Source: HGM12587 sp964602445
GTDB lineage: Bacteria > Bacillota > Clostridia > Lachnospirales > Lachnospiraceae
NCBI GenBank assembly: GCA_964602445.1
Contig: CAZRQV010000005.1
Coordinates: forward strand, 1 to 64,000
DNA length: 64,000 nucleotides
Direction: 5' to 3'
Both the position numbers and the translations under genes were made by a program. Under the pieces are notes generated by a model. It made no database searches. It was not told the origin of the DNA and worked only from the letters and a program-made list of their open reading frames with translations. Below are positions 19,966-28,282 of this stretch, piece after piece. Position 1 is the stretch's first letter; every line of letters begins with the position of its first letter.

Positions 19966-20838
19966 CTACTCCTCTACTACTGCATATAATCTGGTAACTG
20001 CTGTGATTCCTTCCTCAGTCGTATAGGAATACTCTACCGGATAAACCCCCGGTACGGAATAATTTACTTCCTCTTCAATCTTAATATCCGATTTTTTCAT
20101 CGAAAGAAGATCCGCATCCTTCTCAAAGCTATAGGTCTGATTTCCTCTTGCCATTCCTTCGATGTAAGAAGAAAATTTCAATTCTTCTCCCACTTTCGTA
20201 TAGACAATATACTCTGAAAGCACCGGATAATTTTTGGCATTTTCTTCCCGGTCTGTACTATCTATCAAAGTTACAGTCATCGGAATCGCCCGCACATCCC
20301 CTGCACTGTTAGAAACCTGAACCGTAATTCCATGTTCCCCTGTTAAATATGCATAATAAGTATCCTCTATCGAAATTCTCAGCTGTTTTGTCAAATCCCC
20401 ATCCAGACGATCCTCTGCTGTGAAATTCTCCGCAAGATTCCCCCTTTCTGCCTGACTGATAGTATATCTTAAAGGTTCTGACAAAAAGATCTTCGGTGTC
20501 TCATAATCTGAATAGATTACCGTTCTCTGGGCAGTTCCGGCCTGATTTGCCTGATCAAACACAATATACGTAATGGTGCGTTTCCCTTTTTCCACAAAAT
20601 GACTCAGCGCAGAAACACGTACCGAATCTGTAATGTCTCCATCTTTATCATCCGTGGCAGTCACACCTTTTAACAATTCTTCATGATCTGCAGATGTTTT
20701 CACTGTAATCACATCTTTATCGCAAGTAATCACCGGCGGAGTATGATCTTCCAGTCGGCTGGTCTTTACTGTATAACCTGCAAAGATCACACAGGAAGCC
20801 AAAAAAACTGCTACGATCATCATTCTAATTTTTCCCAT
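19966..20838 (-). CDS. Membrane-anchored protein with Ig-like (DUF5011-type) domains
   Basis: A 290-residue protein with one N-terminal signal/anchor helix (MGKIRMMIVAVFLASCVIFA) and an extracellular remainder. Two related beta-sandwich-like repeats are visible: the first with DHTPPVITCDKDVITVK...TDDKDGDITDSVRV, the second with YETPKIFLSEPL...AEDRLDGDLTKQLRI. This P-x-I...D-x-x-DGD-[IL]-T pattern is typical of DUF5011/HYR-like domains in Gram-positive surface proteins. It lies between the exporter and the kinases, so it may be an extracellular accessory of the complex. Function unknown. Confidence 0.75.
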   Translation of the reverse strand: MGKIRMMIVAVFLASCVIFAGYTVKTSRLEDHTPPVITCDKDVITVKTSADHEELLKGVTATDDKDGDITDSVRVSALSHFVEKGKRTITYIVFDQANQAGTAQRTVIYSDYETPKIFLSEPLRYTISQAERGNLAENFTAEDRLDGDLTKQLRISIEDTYYAYLTGEHGITVQVSNSAGDVRAIPMTVTLIDSTDREENAKNYPVLSEYIVYTKVGEELKFSSYIEGMARGNQTYSFEKDADLLSMKKSDIKIEEEVNYSVPGVYPVEYSYTTEEGITAVTRLYAVVEE

Positions 20839-20924
20839 AATTTACACTCCTCTGTGCTGCAACATTAAAATATCTCAAATTATAGCACTCTGTCCCCTCT
20901 GTATCAAGCATCCGGCAGTTTCCA

Positions 20925-22721
20925 TTAGAAATCCATCGCCATTTTGCTGGATTCTTCTTCATTTAATTCGATCACTCTGGTATCCATCACGCGATAGATT
21001 CTCTGACACATATTTAATACACTTGGACGATGGGTCGTTACGATACAAGTCTTATTTGGGTGCTGCTGAATGATATTTTTCAGTACTTTTCGCTCCGTAG
21101 CAACATCCAACGCTGAAGTCGCTTCATCTAAAAGAAGGATCGGTGCATCTCGCAATACTGCTCTTGCAATGGCAACCCTCTGTGCCTGTCCTTCCGAAAG
21201 ACCTCTGCCCCGTTCTCCCACTTTACTGTGAATCGTATGTTCCATGTCCTTTACAAAATCCCATGCACAGGAAATTTTCAAAGCCTCAATGATCTCCTCA
21301 TCCGAAGCATCTTCTTTTACCATTCGCATATTTTCTGCAATGGTTCCTGAAAGAATGGTATTTCCCTGGGGTACATAAGCAAATAAATGTCTGGTTTCCG
21401 CATTCATTTCTATGCTTTTTCCATTCATAGATTCCATCGTTACCCAGCCTGCTTCCGGCCGGATCAATCCCAGAATCAGACGAATCATCGTAGTCTTTCC
21501 TTCCCCGGAAGGACCTACCAGTGCAACGATTTCTCCCGGACAAGCCTGAAATGCAGATTCTAAAATGACCTGTTTTCCTTCCACATAGGAAAAATCCACC
21601 TGATCCATATGGATCCTGAATCCCTGATCCGCATATCGGTCAAATTCACTGCTTTCCGGAATATGTACTTCTTTGGGAAGCTGTGCCAGTTCTCTGATCC
21701 GATGTGCCGAAATAGAACTGTTTAAAAACGACGGAATAATCGAAACCACATCATTAAACGCACTGTTCAGACTGCTTCTCTGCTGCAAAAACAAGGTCAT
21801 TGTTCCATACGTAATGTCATGAGTCCACAAACGTAACAGACAGTAGCCAAACGCTGCATACTGTACGATCATTCCCATGACTGACATAAAAATCCCTGTT
21901 TTAATCGAAAACAGATTATAATCCAGACTGACTTTTTTAAATTTTTCCTGCCACCGGCGAAGCTTGCTGCCGTAAGAAGAAGAAATCCCAAAGGATTTGA
22001 TCGTATCAAAATTGTAGAAAGTTTCCACTTCGAAAGTAACCATCTGGCTGTTCATTTCTCTTACTTTTTTACCGTACTCTCTCTGCTTTTTGATCAGAAA
22101 TCGGGACATCAGCAGCATGATCGGCGCACTGGCAAAGGCCAGCAGAGACATGATCTTGTCATAATGCCAGATCACTGCAAATGTTACGATAAAATTATAG
22201 ACTGCGATCACAATGGTCGGCAGCCAGCTGATAGCATTCGAACTGACCGTATTCACATCACTGTTAAACCGATTTAAGATGTCTCCGTTACTGTAACGGT
22301 TTAATTCCAGCCAATCTGCATCGATGATCTTATCAAAAATGTCCGCCTGAATATCGTTATTGATATCAATGCTCAATTTCATCGAAATTCTGCTGATCAG
22401 ATTAGAAAACAGCAGACTGAACGCTGCACTTCCCAGCATGATCACGATCATGTTCAAAAGCTTGCTGGTCTGATACCCGGTAATAATATCGATCATATAT
22501 TTACTGGCCACACTGGATACCAGTCCCATAGAAGTGCTGAAAATTCCCAAAAATGTATAAAACACAATGGCACCTTTGTATCGTTTAGAATAAGAAAGAA
22601 TCCATTTCCAGTCATCGATGATCTCACCAAACGTTCCGTCTTTCCACTTGGCCAACAGAATATCTAAAGATTCAAAGGAAATATTCCGTGTCCGGTCACC
22701 ATTTTTATTTTCTTCCACCAT
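20925..22721 (-). CDS. ABC exporter, fused membrane and ATPase domains, no C39 peptidase domain
   Basis: A 598-residue half-transporter of the peptide/lipid exporter type. About 40 soluble residues precede a six-helix membrane domain (about 50-330). The ATPase follows: Walker A GPSGEGKT (about 404), signature LSEGQ (about 507), Walker B ILLLDEATSALD (about 527) and switch THRPS (about 563). There is no N-terminal C39 protease, so leader cleavage must come from elsewhere. It starts six bases after the PqqD-like gene, implying coupled translation. Being next to PqqD and the radical SAM gene, it is the best candidate to export the modified product. A Glu replaces the usual Ser in Walker A, which is tolerated in some transporters. 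Confidence 0.85.
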   Translation of the reverse strand: MVEENKNGDRTRNISFESLDILLAKWKDGTFGEIIDDWKWILSYSKRYKGAIVFYTFLGIFSTSMGLVSSVASKYMIDIITGYQTSKLLNMIVIMLGSAAFSLLFSNLISRISMKLSIDINNDIQADIFDKIIDADWLELNRYSNGDILNRFNSDVNTVSSNAISWLPTIVIAVYNFIVTFAVIWHYDKIMSLLAFASAPIMLLMSRFLIKKQREYGKKVREMNSQMVTFEVETFYNFDTIKSFGISSSYGSKLRRWQEKFKKVSLDYNLFSIKTGIFMSVMGMIVQYAAFGYCLLRLWTHDITYGTMTLFLQQRSSLNSAFNDVVSIIPSFLNSSISAHRIRELAQLPKEVHIPESSEFDRYADQGFRIHMDQVDFSYVEGKQVILESAFQACPGEIVALVGPSGEGKTTMIRLILGLIRPEAGWVTMESMNGKSIEMNAETRHLFAYVPQGNTILSGTIAENMRMVKEDASDEEIIEALKISCAWDFVKDMEHTIHSKVGERGRGLSEGQAQRVAIARAVLRDAPILLLDEATSALDVATERKVLKNIIQQHPNKTCIVTTHRPSVLNMCQRIYRVMDTRVIELNEEESSKMAMDF

Positions 22722-22727
22722 ATCGTT

Positions 22728-22997
22728 TTAAGACTCCTGTAAAATACCGACTTCCTTTAACGCTGTCAGAAATCGTTCCACATCATAAGACGCTCTTTCT
22801 TCGCTTACTTCGTACTCTTCCAGAACCAGCTGTACCAGTTCGTCCTTTGTTTCTACCTTTTCTATATGTTCCCAGAGAAACGCTGCCGCATCATTCAATG
22901 TCATCAAACCGTTAAACTGCTGACTTGCATCTCCTGTAGGAACCACGACTTTTTCTCCTGCAATCGTGCGGAGCACGTAATCTTCATTGAGTTTCAT
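22728..22997 (-). CDS. PqqD-like peptide chaperone 1 (RiPP recognition element type)
   Basis: An 89-residue protein starting MKLNEDYVLRTIAGEKVVVP. It matches the PqqD fold pattern: two beta strands (YVLRTIAGEKVVVPTG), then FNGLMTLNDAAAFLWEHIE, then a helical C-terminus ending FLTALKEVGIL. PqqD proteins and related recognition elements bind precursor leader peptides and present them to radical SAM/SPASM enzymes. It opens the exporter-kinase operon behind its own promoter and lies just downstream of radical SAM 1. A second copy (30 kb side of the island) precedes the LuxR regulator. Confidence 0.85.
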   Translation of the reverse strand: MKLNEDYVLRTIAGEKVVVPTGDASQQFNGLMTLNDAAAFLWEHIEKVETKDELVQLVLEEYEVSEERASYDVERFLTALKEVGILQES

Positions 22998-23051
22998 TGC
23001 TTTCGCCTCTTTCTTTCATTTGGTATTTTTTGTATCTTGATACCTTGAATT

Positions 23052-23080
23052 AATATAACGGCTTCTCCTCTGTTTGTCCA
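23052..23080 (-). promoter_or_regulatory. Promoter of the PqqD1-exporter-kinase-phosphatase operon
   Basis: TGGACA (23080-23075) and TATATT (23057-23052) on the minus strand are 17 bases apart, between the radical SAM 1 stop and the PqqD1 start. Confidence 0.7.
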
Positions 23081-23112
23081 GTAAAAGCGGGGAAAATCGT
23101 TCGACAATTTCT

Positions 23113-24213
23113 TTATTCCAGTTCCCTTTTCAGCAATCTTAACGTTTCTTCTGTATACCTACACATATATTCCGGAATCCCATTGTAAGCACCAGATTCC
23201 AGAAACGCACATGCGGCACACGTCTGACAAACCTCCCGTTTCGGACAGGCAGTACACTTAGAATTTAAACGTATCATCGAAATATTTTCCACTGTCCTCT
23301 TCCATGCTTCCGAAAAATCAATCTCAAACACCGGCTCTTTCATCTCAGAAAGCATAATACAAGGCATCATCATTCCCTGCCAATTTACTACAAAAGAACT
23401 TTTGCCCGCACGGCACCGAGAACAGTTTTCAACTTCTTCTCCAAAAGGCAGGCTCCCCTTTTTTACAAATGTTTCTACGAAAGCCAGAAACTGTTCCTGA
23501 CTTTTCTGTTTTCGCATAATTGCAACTCTCGCTTCTGCCGCCTGTATCGGTGTCAATCTGGAATCTTCTGAAAATGCCTGGGATCGTTCTCTTTCAGCCG
23601 GATACATATAAGTATCAAATTTCCACACCAGATTCTTCTGTTCTGCCAAAGAATATAACTCATCAATTTCGGATACATTTTCTTTCGTAATACTTCCATT
23701 GATTTTCAGAGCAATTCCCCGTTCTTGCAGCTTTTGAATTCCCTGAAGTGTTTTAGAAAATCCTTCCCGATGTTGACACAATCTTTCATAAGTGTCCGCA
23801 TCCTTTCCATAAAGAGTAATGTTAATTCTGCGCGGAGGTTCTTGTGCAAAAAAATCTGCCCAGGAATCATCAATCAATGTCCCATTGGTATTGATCGTAA
23901 TAATCATTCCCATTTTTCTCAATGCAAGATAAACCTTTTTAAATTCCGGATATAACAGCGGTTCACCGCCTGTCAGCAAAACAAACAAAGTTCCCGCCTG
24001 TTTCATCTGTTCTGCAAGGAAGATCCATTCTTCCGCGCTTCGTAAATGCCCCTTTTGTTTTCTTTCTTCCGGGCTCAACCGTACAAAACACATCTCACAA
24101 TTCATATTGCACAGCGGTGTTAATTCTAAAATCCCATTGATCGGCACTTGAGCAATCGTTGCCTTTTCGCACAGAAACTGCTCCATTGATCCGTAATATT
24201 CCATCGGTTCCAT
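23113..24213 (-). CDS. Radical SAM/SPASM peptide-modifying enzyme 1
   Basis: A 366-residue enzyme. I choose the ATG at 24213 (MEPMEYYGSMEQ) because GGAGG lies seven bases upstream; the ATG at 24225 overlaps that SD. The SAM-binding 4Fe-4S motif is C35-N-M-N-C39-E-M-C42, followed by LLTGGEPLL. The C-terminal SPASM domain has CSRCRAGKSSF, then PC, then SKCTACPKREVCQTCAAC and a final C, enough for two auxiliary clusters. Such enzymes install thioether, C-C or epimerised residues in peptides. It lies 90 bases after candidate precursor 1, beyond a hairpin. It is a clear paralogue of radical SAM 2, with the motif Cys at identical positions. Confidence 0.88.
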   Translation of the reverse strand: MEPMEYYGSMEQFLCEKATIAQVPINGILELTPLCNMNCEMCFVRLSPEERKQKGHLRSAEEWIFLAEQMKQAGTLFVLLTGGEPLLYPEFKKVYLALRKMGMIITINTNGTLIDDSWADFFAQEPPRRINITLYGKDADTYERLCQHREGFSKTLQGIQKLQERGIALKINGSITKENVSEIDELYSLAEQKNLVWKFDTYMYPAERERSQAFSEDSRLTPIQAAEARVAIMRKQKSQEQFLAFVETFVKKGSLPFGEEVENCSRCRAGKSSFVVNWQGMMMPCIMLSEMKEPVFEIDFSEAWKRTVENISMIRLNSKCTACPKREVCQTCAACAFLESGAYNGIPEYMCRYTEETLRLLKRELE

Positions 24214-24231
24214 ATAAACCTCCATATGCTA

Positions 24232-24263
24232 AAACGGATGGCTGTATTAACAGTCATCCGTTT
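24232..24263 (-). terminator. Hairpin between precursor 1 and radical SAM 1 (partial terminator)
   Basis: The minus strand folds AAACGGATG-a-CTGT taat ACAG-c-CATCCGTTT with only a short T-stretch. It would let some transcripts continue into the enzyme gene, giving more precursor than enzyme, a common layout in RiPP operons. Confidence 0.65.
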
Positions 24264-24303
24264 CAAAACTCTAATATTTAAAATGTGCAAAATACCGTTC
24301 TGC

Positions 24304-24720
24304 TTATGAAGCATTCGGGTTTGTTTCGTAGTTTTCTGCACCCGGAACCATTACATGGTAATCCACACTACCATCTCTGAAGCTTTCCTTCCACCAGAAT
24401 ACAGACTCTGCTTTTACCACAGTTCCGCCACCCCACCAATGTTTTGAATCCTCTCGAACAACAAAACCATTGGCTATTGGAGCAGAATCACGAATCACAC
24501 CTTTGTGCCAATTATTACAGCCATGAAAACTGCTTGGTCCATAAACTAACTTATCTTTCTCTGAATTAAACTGACCATCTCCATCTGCGTCATTATATAA
24601 TTTCTCGTAAGAGCTATTATTATTCGGTGTTGTACACTTAATCTTATAGCACGCTGCCACATACTCATTTGGCACAAACTGTTCTAACAGGATTTTAGGA
24701 TCTTCCCATCTTTTTTTCAT
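24304..24720 (-). CDS. Candidate precursor 1: leader motif, calcium-loop-like core, C-terminal Ala-Ser
   Basis: A 138-residue unrecognised protein. The start is the ATG at 24720, ten bases after GAGGAG; a GTG at 24729 overlaps the SD. The N-terminus KKRWEDPKILLEQFVPNEYV then AAC resembles precursor 2 (KKTYQKPEISVERF...A..C). After it come three Cys (CYKIKC, HGC), a calcium-loop-like DADGDGQFNSEKD, and Trp-rich WW segments. It ends in NPNAS. No signal peptide is seen. I recall small Clostridia proteins with similar W-x-x-P...E-x-F...NEYVAAC starts, function unknown. Position before a SPASM enzyme and after an HPrK-like kinase suggests it is their substrate; this is inference. Confidence 0.6.
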   Translation of the reverse strand: MKKRWEDPKILLEQFVPNEYVAACYKIKCTTPNNNSSYEKLYNDADGDGQFNSEKDKLVYGPSSFHGCNNWHKGVIRDSAPIANGFVVREDSKHWWGGGTVVKAESVFWWKESFRDGSVDYHVMVPGAENYETNPNAS

Positions 24721-24842
24721 TTTCTTCACTCTCCTCTAAAATCTTTTGACCCAAAAGGCTCTTTTTATCAAATTCCGAAGCTTTCGGATAATCTCTTTTG
24801 TAATATTATCAAATAACTCTTTCTCTGTTATTTCATGTATCT

Positions 24843-24871
24843 ACTATAAACGATGTGTTTCTACAAAGCAA
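24843..24871 (-). promoter_or_regulatory. Promoter of precursor 1-radical SAM 1
   Basis: TTGCTT (24871-24866) and TATAGT (24848-24843) on the minus strand are 17 bases apart, in the gap between the HPrK-like gene 1 and precursor 1. The leader of about 115 bases contains no other gene. Confidence 0.65.
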
Positions 24872-24966
24872 GTCTTTTTACTATTTTTACCATTCTAAAT
24901 CTTTTTATGTCATAGTATATAATACAGATTCCAGCAGATTTTTCTATTATTTAACTAAATATATAT

Positions 24967-25890
24967 TCAATTTTCATGTGATTTATTCCTGCTGTTTTTA
25001 ACTGCACATTCATACAATACTTTTTCTAAACATTCCACTGCATTTTCTGAAATATCGCATTCCAGCCGATATACCGGAATTTCCTGCAGCAGATTTTCCA
25101 AATGATCCATAACTTTCATCTGGAATTCCTTATCCCATCCATTATAAGTAATCTGCTCCATAATTTCCCGCAGTGCCCGAAATCCGGTCAGCGGGTATGC
25201 CCGATTTTCCTTCGCCTGCTTTAACATTATAACCGCACGGATCGGATAACGTTCATTACAGCAGATTCCGGAATTACCGCAGACTGGCCAGCCACAGGCT
25301 TTCCAAATTCCATCTTCTTTCAACAGCAGGGAACGGTCACCATTGATGGTACGGCCGCCCCGATATTTTTCCCAAAGCGCTGCCTGCGTAGATTTTCCGG
25401 TTTCAGAGGGTGCTGAAAATAAAATCGCTTCTCCCTGATAACACATATATGCAGAATGCAGAATCATTGCATCGGTATCGATCATTCGCTTTTCTAAGGC
25501 AAGCATGGAACAAAATACCGTATCCGACTGCATCCATTCACGATAAGTTTCATTGATCCACACCTGACTATGTCTGCCAGAAGTCAACGTCAATGCGTAC
25601 GGTTCCTGTATGCCCCGCAGATTGATCCTGCGGCACTCCCCTTCCGAGGTAGAAAACAACTGAAGATTTTCACGAAAAACCTCTTTTCCGGGAATTCTTT
25701 TTTCCAGAAGTATTTGTTCTGTTTGAAAAATATCAGACACATACTGCAGATGGTATGTCATCTGAATTTTCCCATCTTCTTCCGACGGATCTGTCTGAAA
25801 TTTTTTTATATTCTCCGGAATCTGCATATTCTCAGGAACACAAAGTCTGATTTTTGCATTTCCGATTCGATAAACTACTGTTTGTATCAT
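24967..25890 (-). CDS. HPr kinase-like P-loop protein 1
   Basis: A 307-residue protein whose C-terminal half matches the HprK/PEPCK-like fold: Walker A SAPSETGKSTQ (about 157), then TINGDRSLLL, then GWPVCGNSGICCNE, and a helical end. The N-terminal half is unrelated to the HprK regulatory domain. Homologues in some lasso-peptide clusters (paeninodin type) phosphorylate the C-terminal Ser of the precursor. It lies directly upstream of precursor 1, which ends in Ser. It is a paralogue of HPrK-like 2. The PTS role of true HprK is unlikely. Confidence 0.75.
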   Translation of the reverse strand: MIQTVVYRIGNAKIRLCVPENMQIPENIKKFQTDPSEEDGKIQMTYHLQYVSDIFQTEQILLEKRIPGKEVFRENLQLFSTSEGECRRINLRGIQEPYALTLTSGRHSQVWINETYREWMQSDTVFCSMLALEKRMIDTDAMILHSAYMCYQGEAILFSAPSETGKSTQAALWEKYRGGRTINGDRSLLLKEDGIWKACGWPVCGNSGICCNERYPIRAVIMLKQAKENRAYPLTGFRALREIMEQITYNGWDKEFQMKVMDHLENLLQEIPVYRLECDISENAVECLEKVLYECAVKNSRNKSHEN

Positions 25891-25939
25891 TTTTCACCTG
25901 TTTGCGCATTTATTTCACTTGCGTGATGATCTGATTTCA

Positions 25940-25969
25940 ATGATACCATGAGAACATCCTTCATACCAA
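25940..25969 (-). promoter_or_regulatory. Possible promoter of HPrK-like gene 1
   Basis: TTGGTA (25969-25964) and TATCAT (25945-25940) on the minus strand are 18 bases apart, 50 bases upstream of the ATG at 25890. Moderate matches only. Confidence 0.5.
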
Positions 25970-26026
25970 GCTTTTTGTTTCTATGATCTTCCATTTCTAT
26001 TGAGTTTAAAAAATATTTGTAAAAAT

Positions 26027-26052
26027 AATTCCACCTTGCACAAGGTGGAATT
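26027..26052 (-). terminator. Terminator after the VWA-to-anchored-protein operon
   Basis: A 12-bp perfect stem (AATTCCACCTTG and complement) with a tiny loop is followed on the minus strand by ATTTTTACAAATATTTTTT. It separates the module 2 operon from the HPrK-like 1 region. Confidence 0.85.
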
Positions 26053-26082
26053 GCTTTTATATTTGACCTTTGATTTAAAAAG

Positions 26083-26190
26083 TTATGAAATCATTTCCCC
26101 TGCGCTTTCTCTGAACGCCAGTGATTCGCCCTTTTCCTTTTACAGGACCGATGCAACGATGCTGTTTTCATCAATCTTAAAAACTGTCAT
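26083..26190 (-). pseudogene. Coding-like remnant after the anchored protein
   Basis: Overlapping the end of the anchored-protein gene, an ATG at 26190 opens MTVFKIDENSIVASVL, then a stop, and the same frame continues KEKGESLAFRESAGEMIS to a second stop. The composition looks protein-like on both sides of the single TAA. No good SD is seen. It may be a decayed small gene or chance. Confidence 0.25.
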
Positions 26191-27118
26191 AAGTTCTTAT
26201 CATCATGATTTTGCTGTTTCCCGGTAAATAGTGCTTCGCTTTCACTTCGCTGGAAGCATTGGCTTTTAATTCGGTTATTTTTGCCACATAAGTGATTCCG
26301 CCGACGTAAACCTCTTCTTCCGGCATATAAAGTTTATAAAACACCCTCACACACGGTATTTCTTGATCTGTAAGATTGGTCACACGCAGACTTCCGTCTG
26401 CAGTTTCTTCTACTTTTACCTGTTCTGCAGACATTTCAAACGCTTCGATTTCTGCACATTCTGCTTCAAAACTCAAAGGTTGGAATTCCTGATATGCAGA
26501 CTGATTCGCTTCCTGCACCACGACAGCGGCTCCTGCCGGCAGCGTTGAAATCGAAAAAAGCAGTTCCTTACTGTCACCTTTCACTGTCACTTCTGCATAT
26601 TCAATCGGTGTATTTCCCACATTTGTAACCAACATGGCACATACACTTCGAAGTTCTGTGTCTTGACCATCTTCCAAATAAATTCCCGCATAATCTGAAA
26701 TTCTATTTATCATCAAATTGGTATTGGGAATCTTATAAGGAAATGTAATCTCAACTGTTTCTTCTTCCTTCTTTTCACTTGGCAGCTCTATGTGCACAGT
26801 GTTCCCATTTTCTATCTCAATCTTAGGATCGTTTTCTTCTATTGGGACATCCTTTTCCTCCGGTACAGGATCCTGTACTTCCTGATCTGTATCAGTCGTT
26901 TTCTCCTTCTCCGGTGCTTTTTCTTCCGTCGTTTCTTCTTTGTCTTCCCCAGAAACGTCCGAATCCGGTACCTTGGTTTCTTCTTTTTCTTGTTTAGAAA
27001 CCTCTGTTACCACTTTTTTATTTACTATTTCTGTTTTTCCGTTATAAACTCCGATCACCAGAAAAACAACCACAAGAACGGCAACTCCAATGACAGTCAT
27101 CTGTTTTTTATTTTTCAT
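26177..27118 (-). CDS. Membrane-anchored protein with acidic stalk and extracellular domain
   Basis: A 313-residue protein: one N-terminal transmembrane helix (about residues 8-25), then a Glu/Pro/Thr/Lys-rich stalk (about 30-115), then an extracellular beta-rich domain (from about FPYKIPNTNLMINRI on). No sortase motif. Its ATG overlaps the radical SAM 2 stop by 11 bases, so the two are translationally coupled. It closes the VWA-precursor 2 operon. A role holding or receiving the modified product at the surface is possible, but function is not recognised. Confidence 0.65.
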   Translation of the reverse strand: MKNKKQMTVIGVAVLVVVFLVIGVYNGKTEIVNKKVVTEVSKQEKEETKVPDSDVSGEDKEETTEEKAPEKEKTTDTDQEVQDPVPEEKDVPIEENDPKIEIENGNTVHIELPSEKKEEETVEITFPYKIPNTNLMINRISDYAGIYLEDGQDTELRSVCAMLVTNVGNTPIEYAEVTVKGDSKELLFSISTLPAGAAVVVQEANQSAYQEFQPLSFEAECAEIEAFEMSAEQVKVEETADGSLRVTNLTDQEIPCVRVFYKLYMPEEEVYVGGITYVAKITELKANASSEVKAKHYLPGNSKIMMIRTYDSF

Positions 27119-28265
27119 CGCATTTCCTCATTTCAGCATTCACTATCTCATCTGCCACTATCCGGCATGCTGTCAGGTACTCCTGCATCATCTGACATCT
27201 GTATTTAGGAACTTCCGAATAATTTCCGCTCTCCGTCAGTACCATCGCCGCACAGGCCCGGCACTGTTCCTTCAAAGCACAGCTACCGCATTTTGACGGA
27301 AGACGAATTGCTTCTGCCTTTTGTTTTACCGTATCCCAGGCCAGATCAAATCCATCCTGAAATACATTGCAGGCGTTTTCATCAATGATCATTCCGCATG
27401 GAAACATCTTTCCATCCCATGTGATCCAAAAACTGCATTTCCCTGCACGACAGCGAATCTTATGATCATCTGTCTCCAGGCAATTATCATCGTTTTCGAT
27501 TTGCAGACCATCCAATTTTTGTTCTTTCACATGCTGAACAAAATTTTCTTCTCCCTTTTGCAGTGCTTCTACACGTGCCGCATAATATGCAGCTTCCTTT
27601 TCCGTAAACCGATCATTTTTACCAACCATTTTTTCATCACGGCGAAGCGGCGGGAACATATAAGAAGTTGCCTGAACTACTAACTCTTCTTTTTCCGCAA
27701 ACTCAAAAATTTTCTCTAAATCACATACATTATACGGAGTCAGACTGCAATTCAATTTTACTAAAATTCCAGCCTCCTTCAAAAGATGAATCGCTTTTGT
27801 CACCTGTGTAAATCCTTTTGGATTTCCGCAAAGTTTTCCGTAAGTCTCATCTGATGCGCCATACAGTGTAATATTGACACGAACCGGCGGCGTTTCTTTT
27901 AACCAGGAAATCACATTTTCATCGATCAGTGTTCCATTGGTATTGATCGTAAGAACAAAGCCCATTTTATGAAGTCCCTGTAAGATTTCTTTAAAATCAG
28001 GTCTTAAAAACGGTTCCCCTCCGGTCAAAAGCAGATAGACCATCCCCCGATCTTTCGCTTCTTTTCCAAGCTGAATCCATTCTTCCGCAGTACGCAGCGG
28101 ACGAATCATTTCCTGCTGCTCTTTTGACATACGCACATAGCACATTTTACAGTCCATGTTGCAAAGCGGTGTTAATTCAAACGTTCCATTCAGAGGAATT
28201 TTCATTTTTGCCGCTTTCCTATGTAAATAATCAGTAATCGGTGGTTCTACAGGTATTTTTTTCAT
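27108..28265 (-). CDS. Radical SAM/SPASM peptide-modifying enzyme 2
   Basis: Paralogue of radical SAM 1, 385 residues. The start is the ATG at 28265 (MKKIPVEPPITDYL), nine bases from AGGAG; the in-frame TTG at 28271 is less well spaced. Motif C35-N-M-D-C39-K-M-C42, then LLTGGEPFL and TINTNGTLID. SPASM Cys are visible in IRCRAGKCSFWITWDGKMFPCG (given as RCRAGKCSF and KMFPCG), SKCGSCALKEQCRAC and a final C. About 20 residues longer than enzyme 1 in the linker before SPASM. It follows HPrK-like 2 by 17 bases and overlaps the anchored-protein gene. Confidence 0.88.
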   Translation of the reverse strand: MKKIPVEPPITDYLHRKAAKMKIPLNGTFELTPLCNMDCKMCYVRMSKEQQEMIRPLRTAEEWIQLGKEAKDRGMVYLLLTGGEPFLRPDFKEILQGLHKMGFVLTINTNGTLIDENVISWLKETPPVRVNITLYGASDETYGKLCGNPKGFTQVTKAIHLLKEAGILVKLNCSLTPYNVCDLEKIFEFAEKEELVVQATSYMFPPLRRDEKMVGKNDRFTEKEAAYYAARVEALQKGEENFVQHVKEQKLDGLQIENDDNCLETDDHKIRCRAGKCSFWITWDGKMFPCGMIIDENACNVFQDGFDLAWDTVKQKAEAIRLPSKCGSCALKEQCRACAAMVLTESGNYSEVPKYRCQMMQEYLTACRIVADEIVNAEMRKCDEK

Positions 28266-28282
28266 TTTCAACCGCTCCTGTC

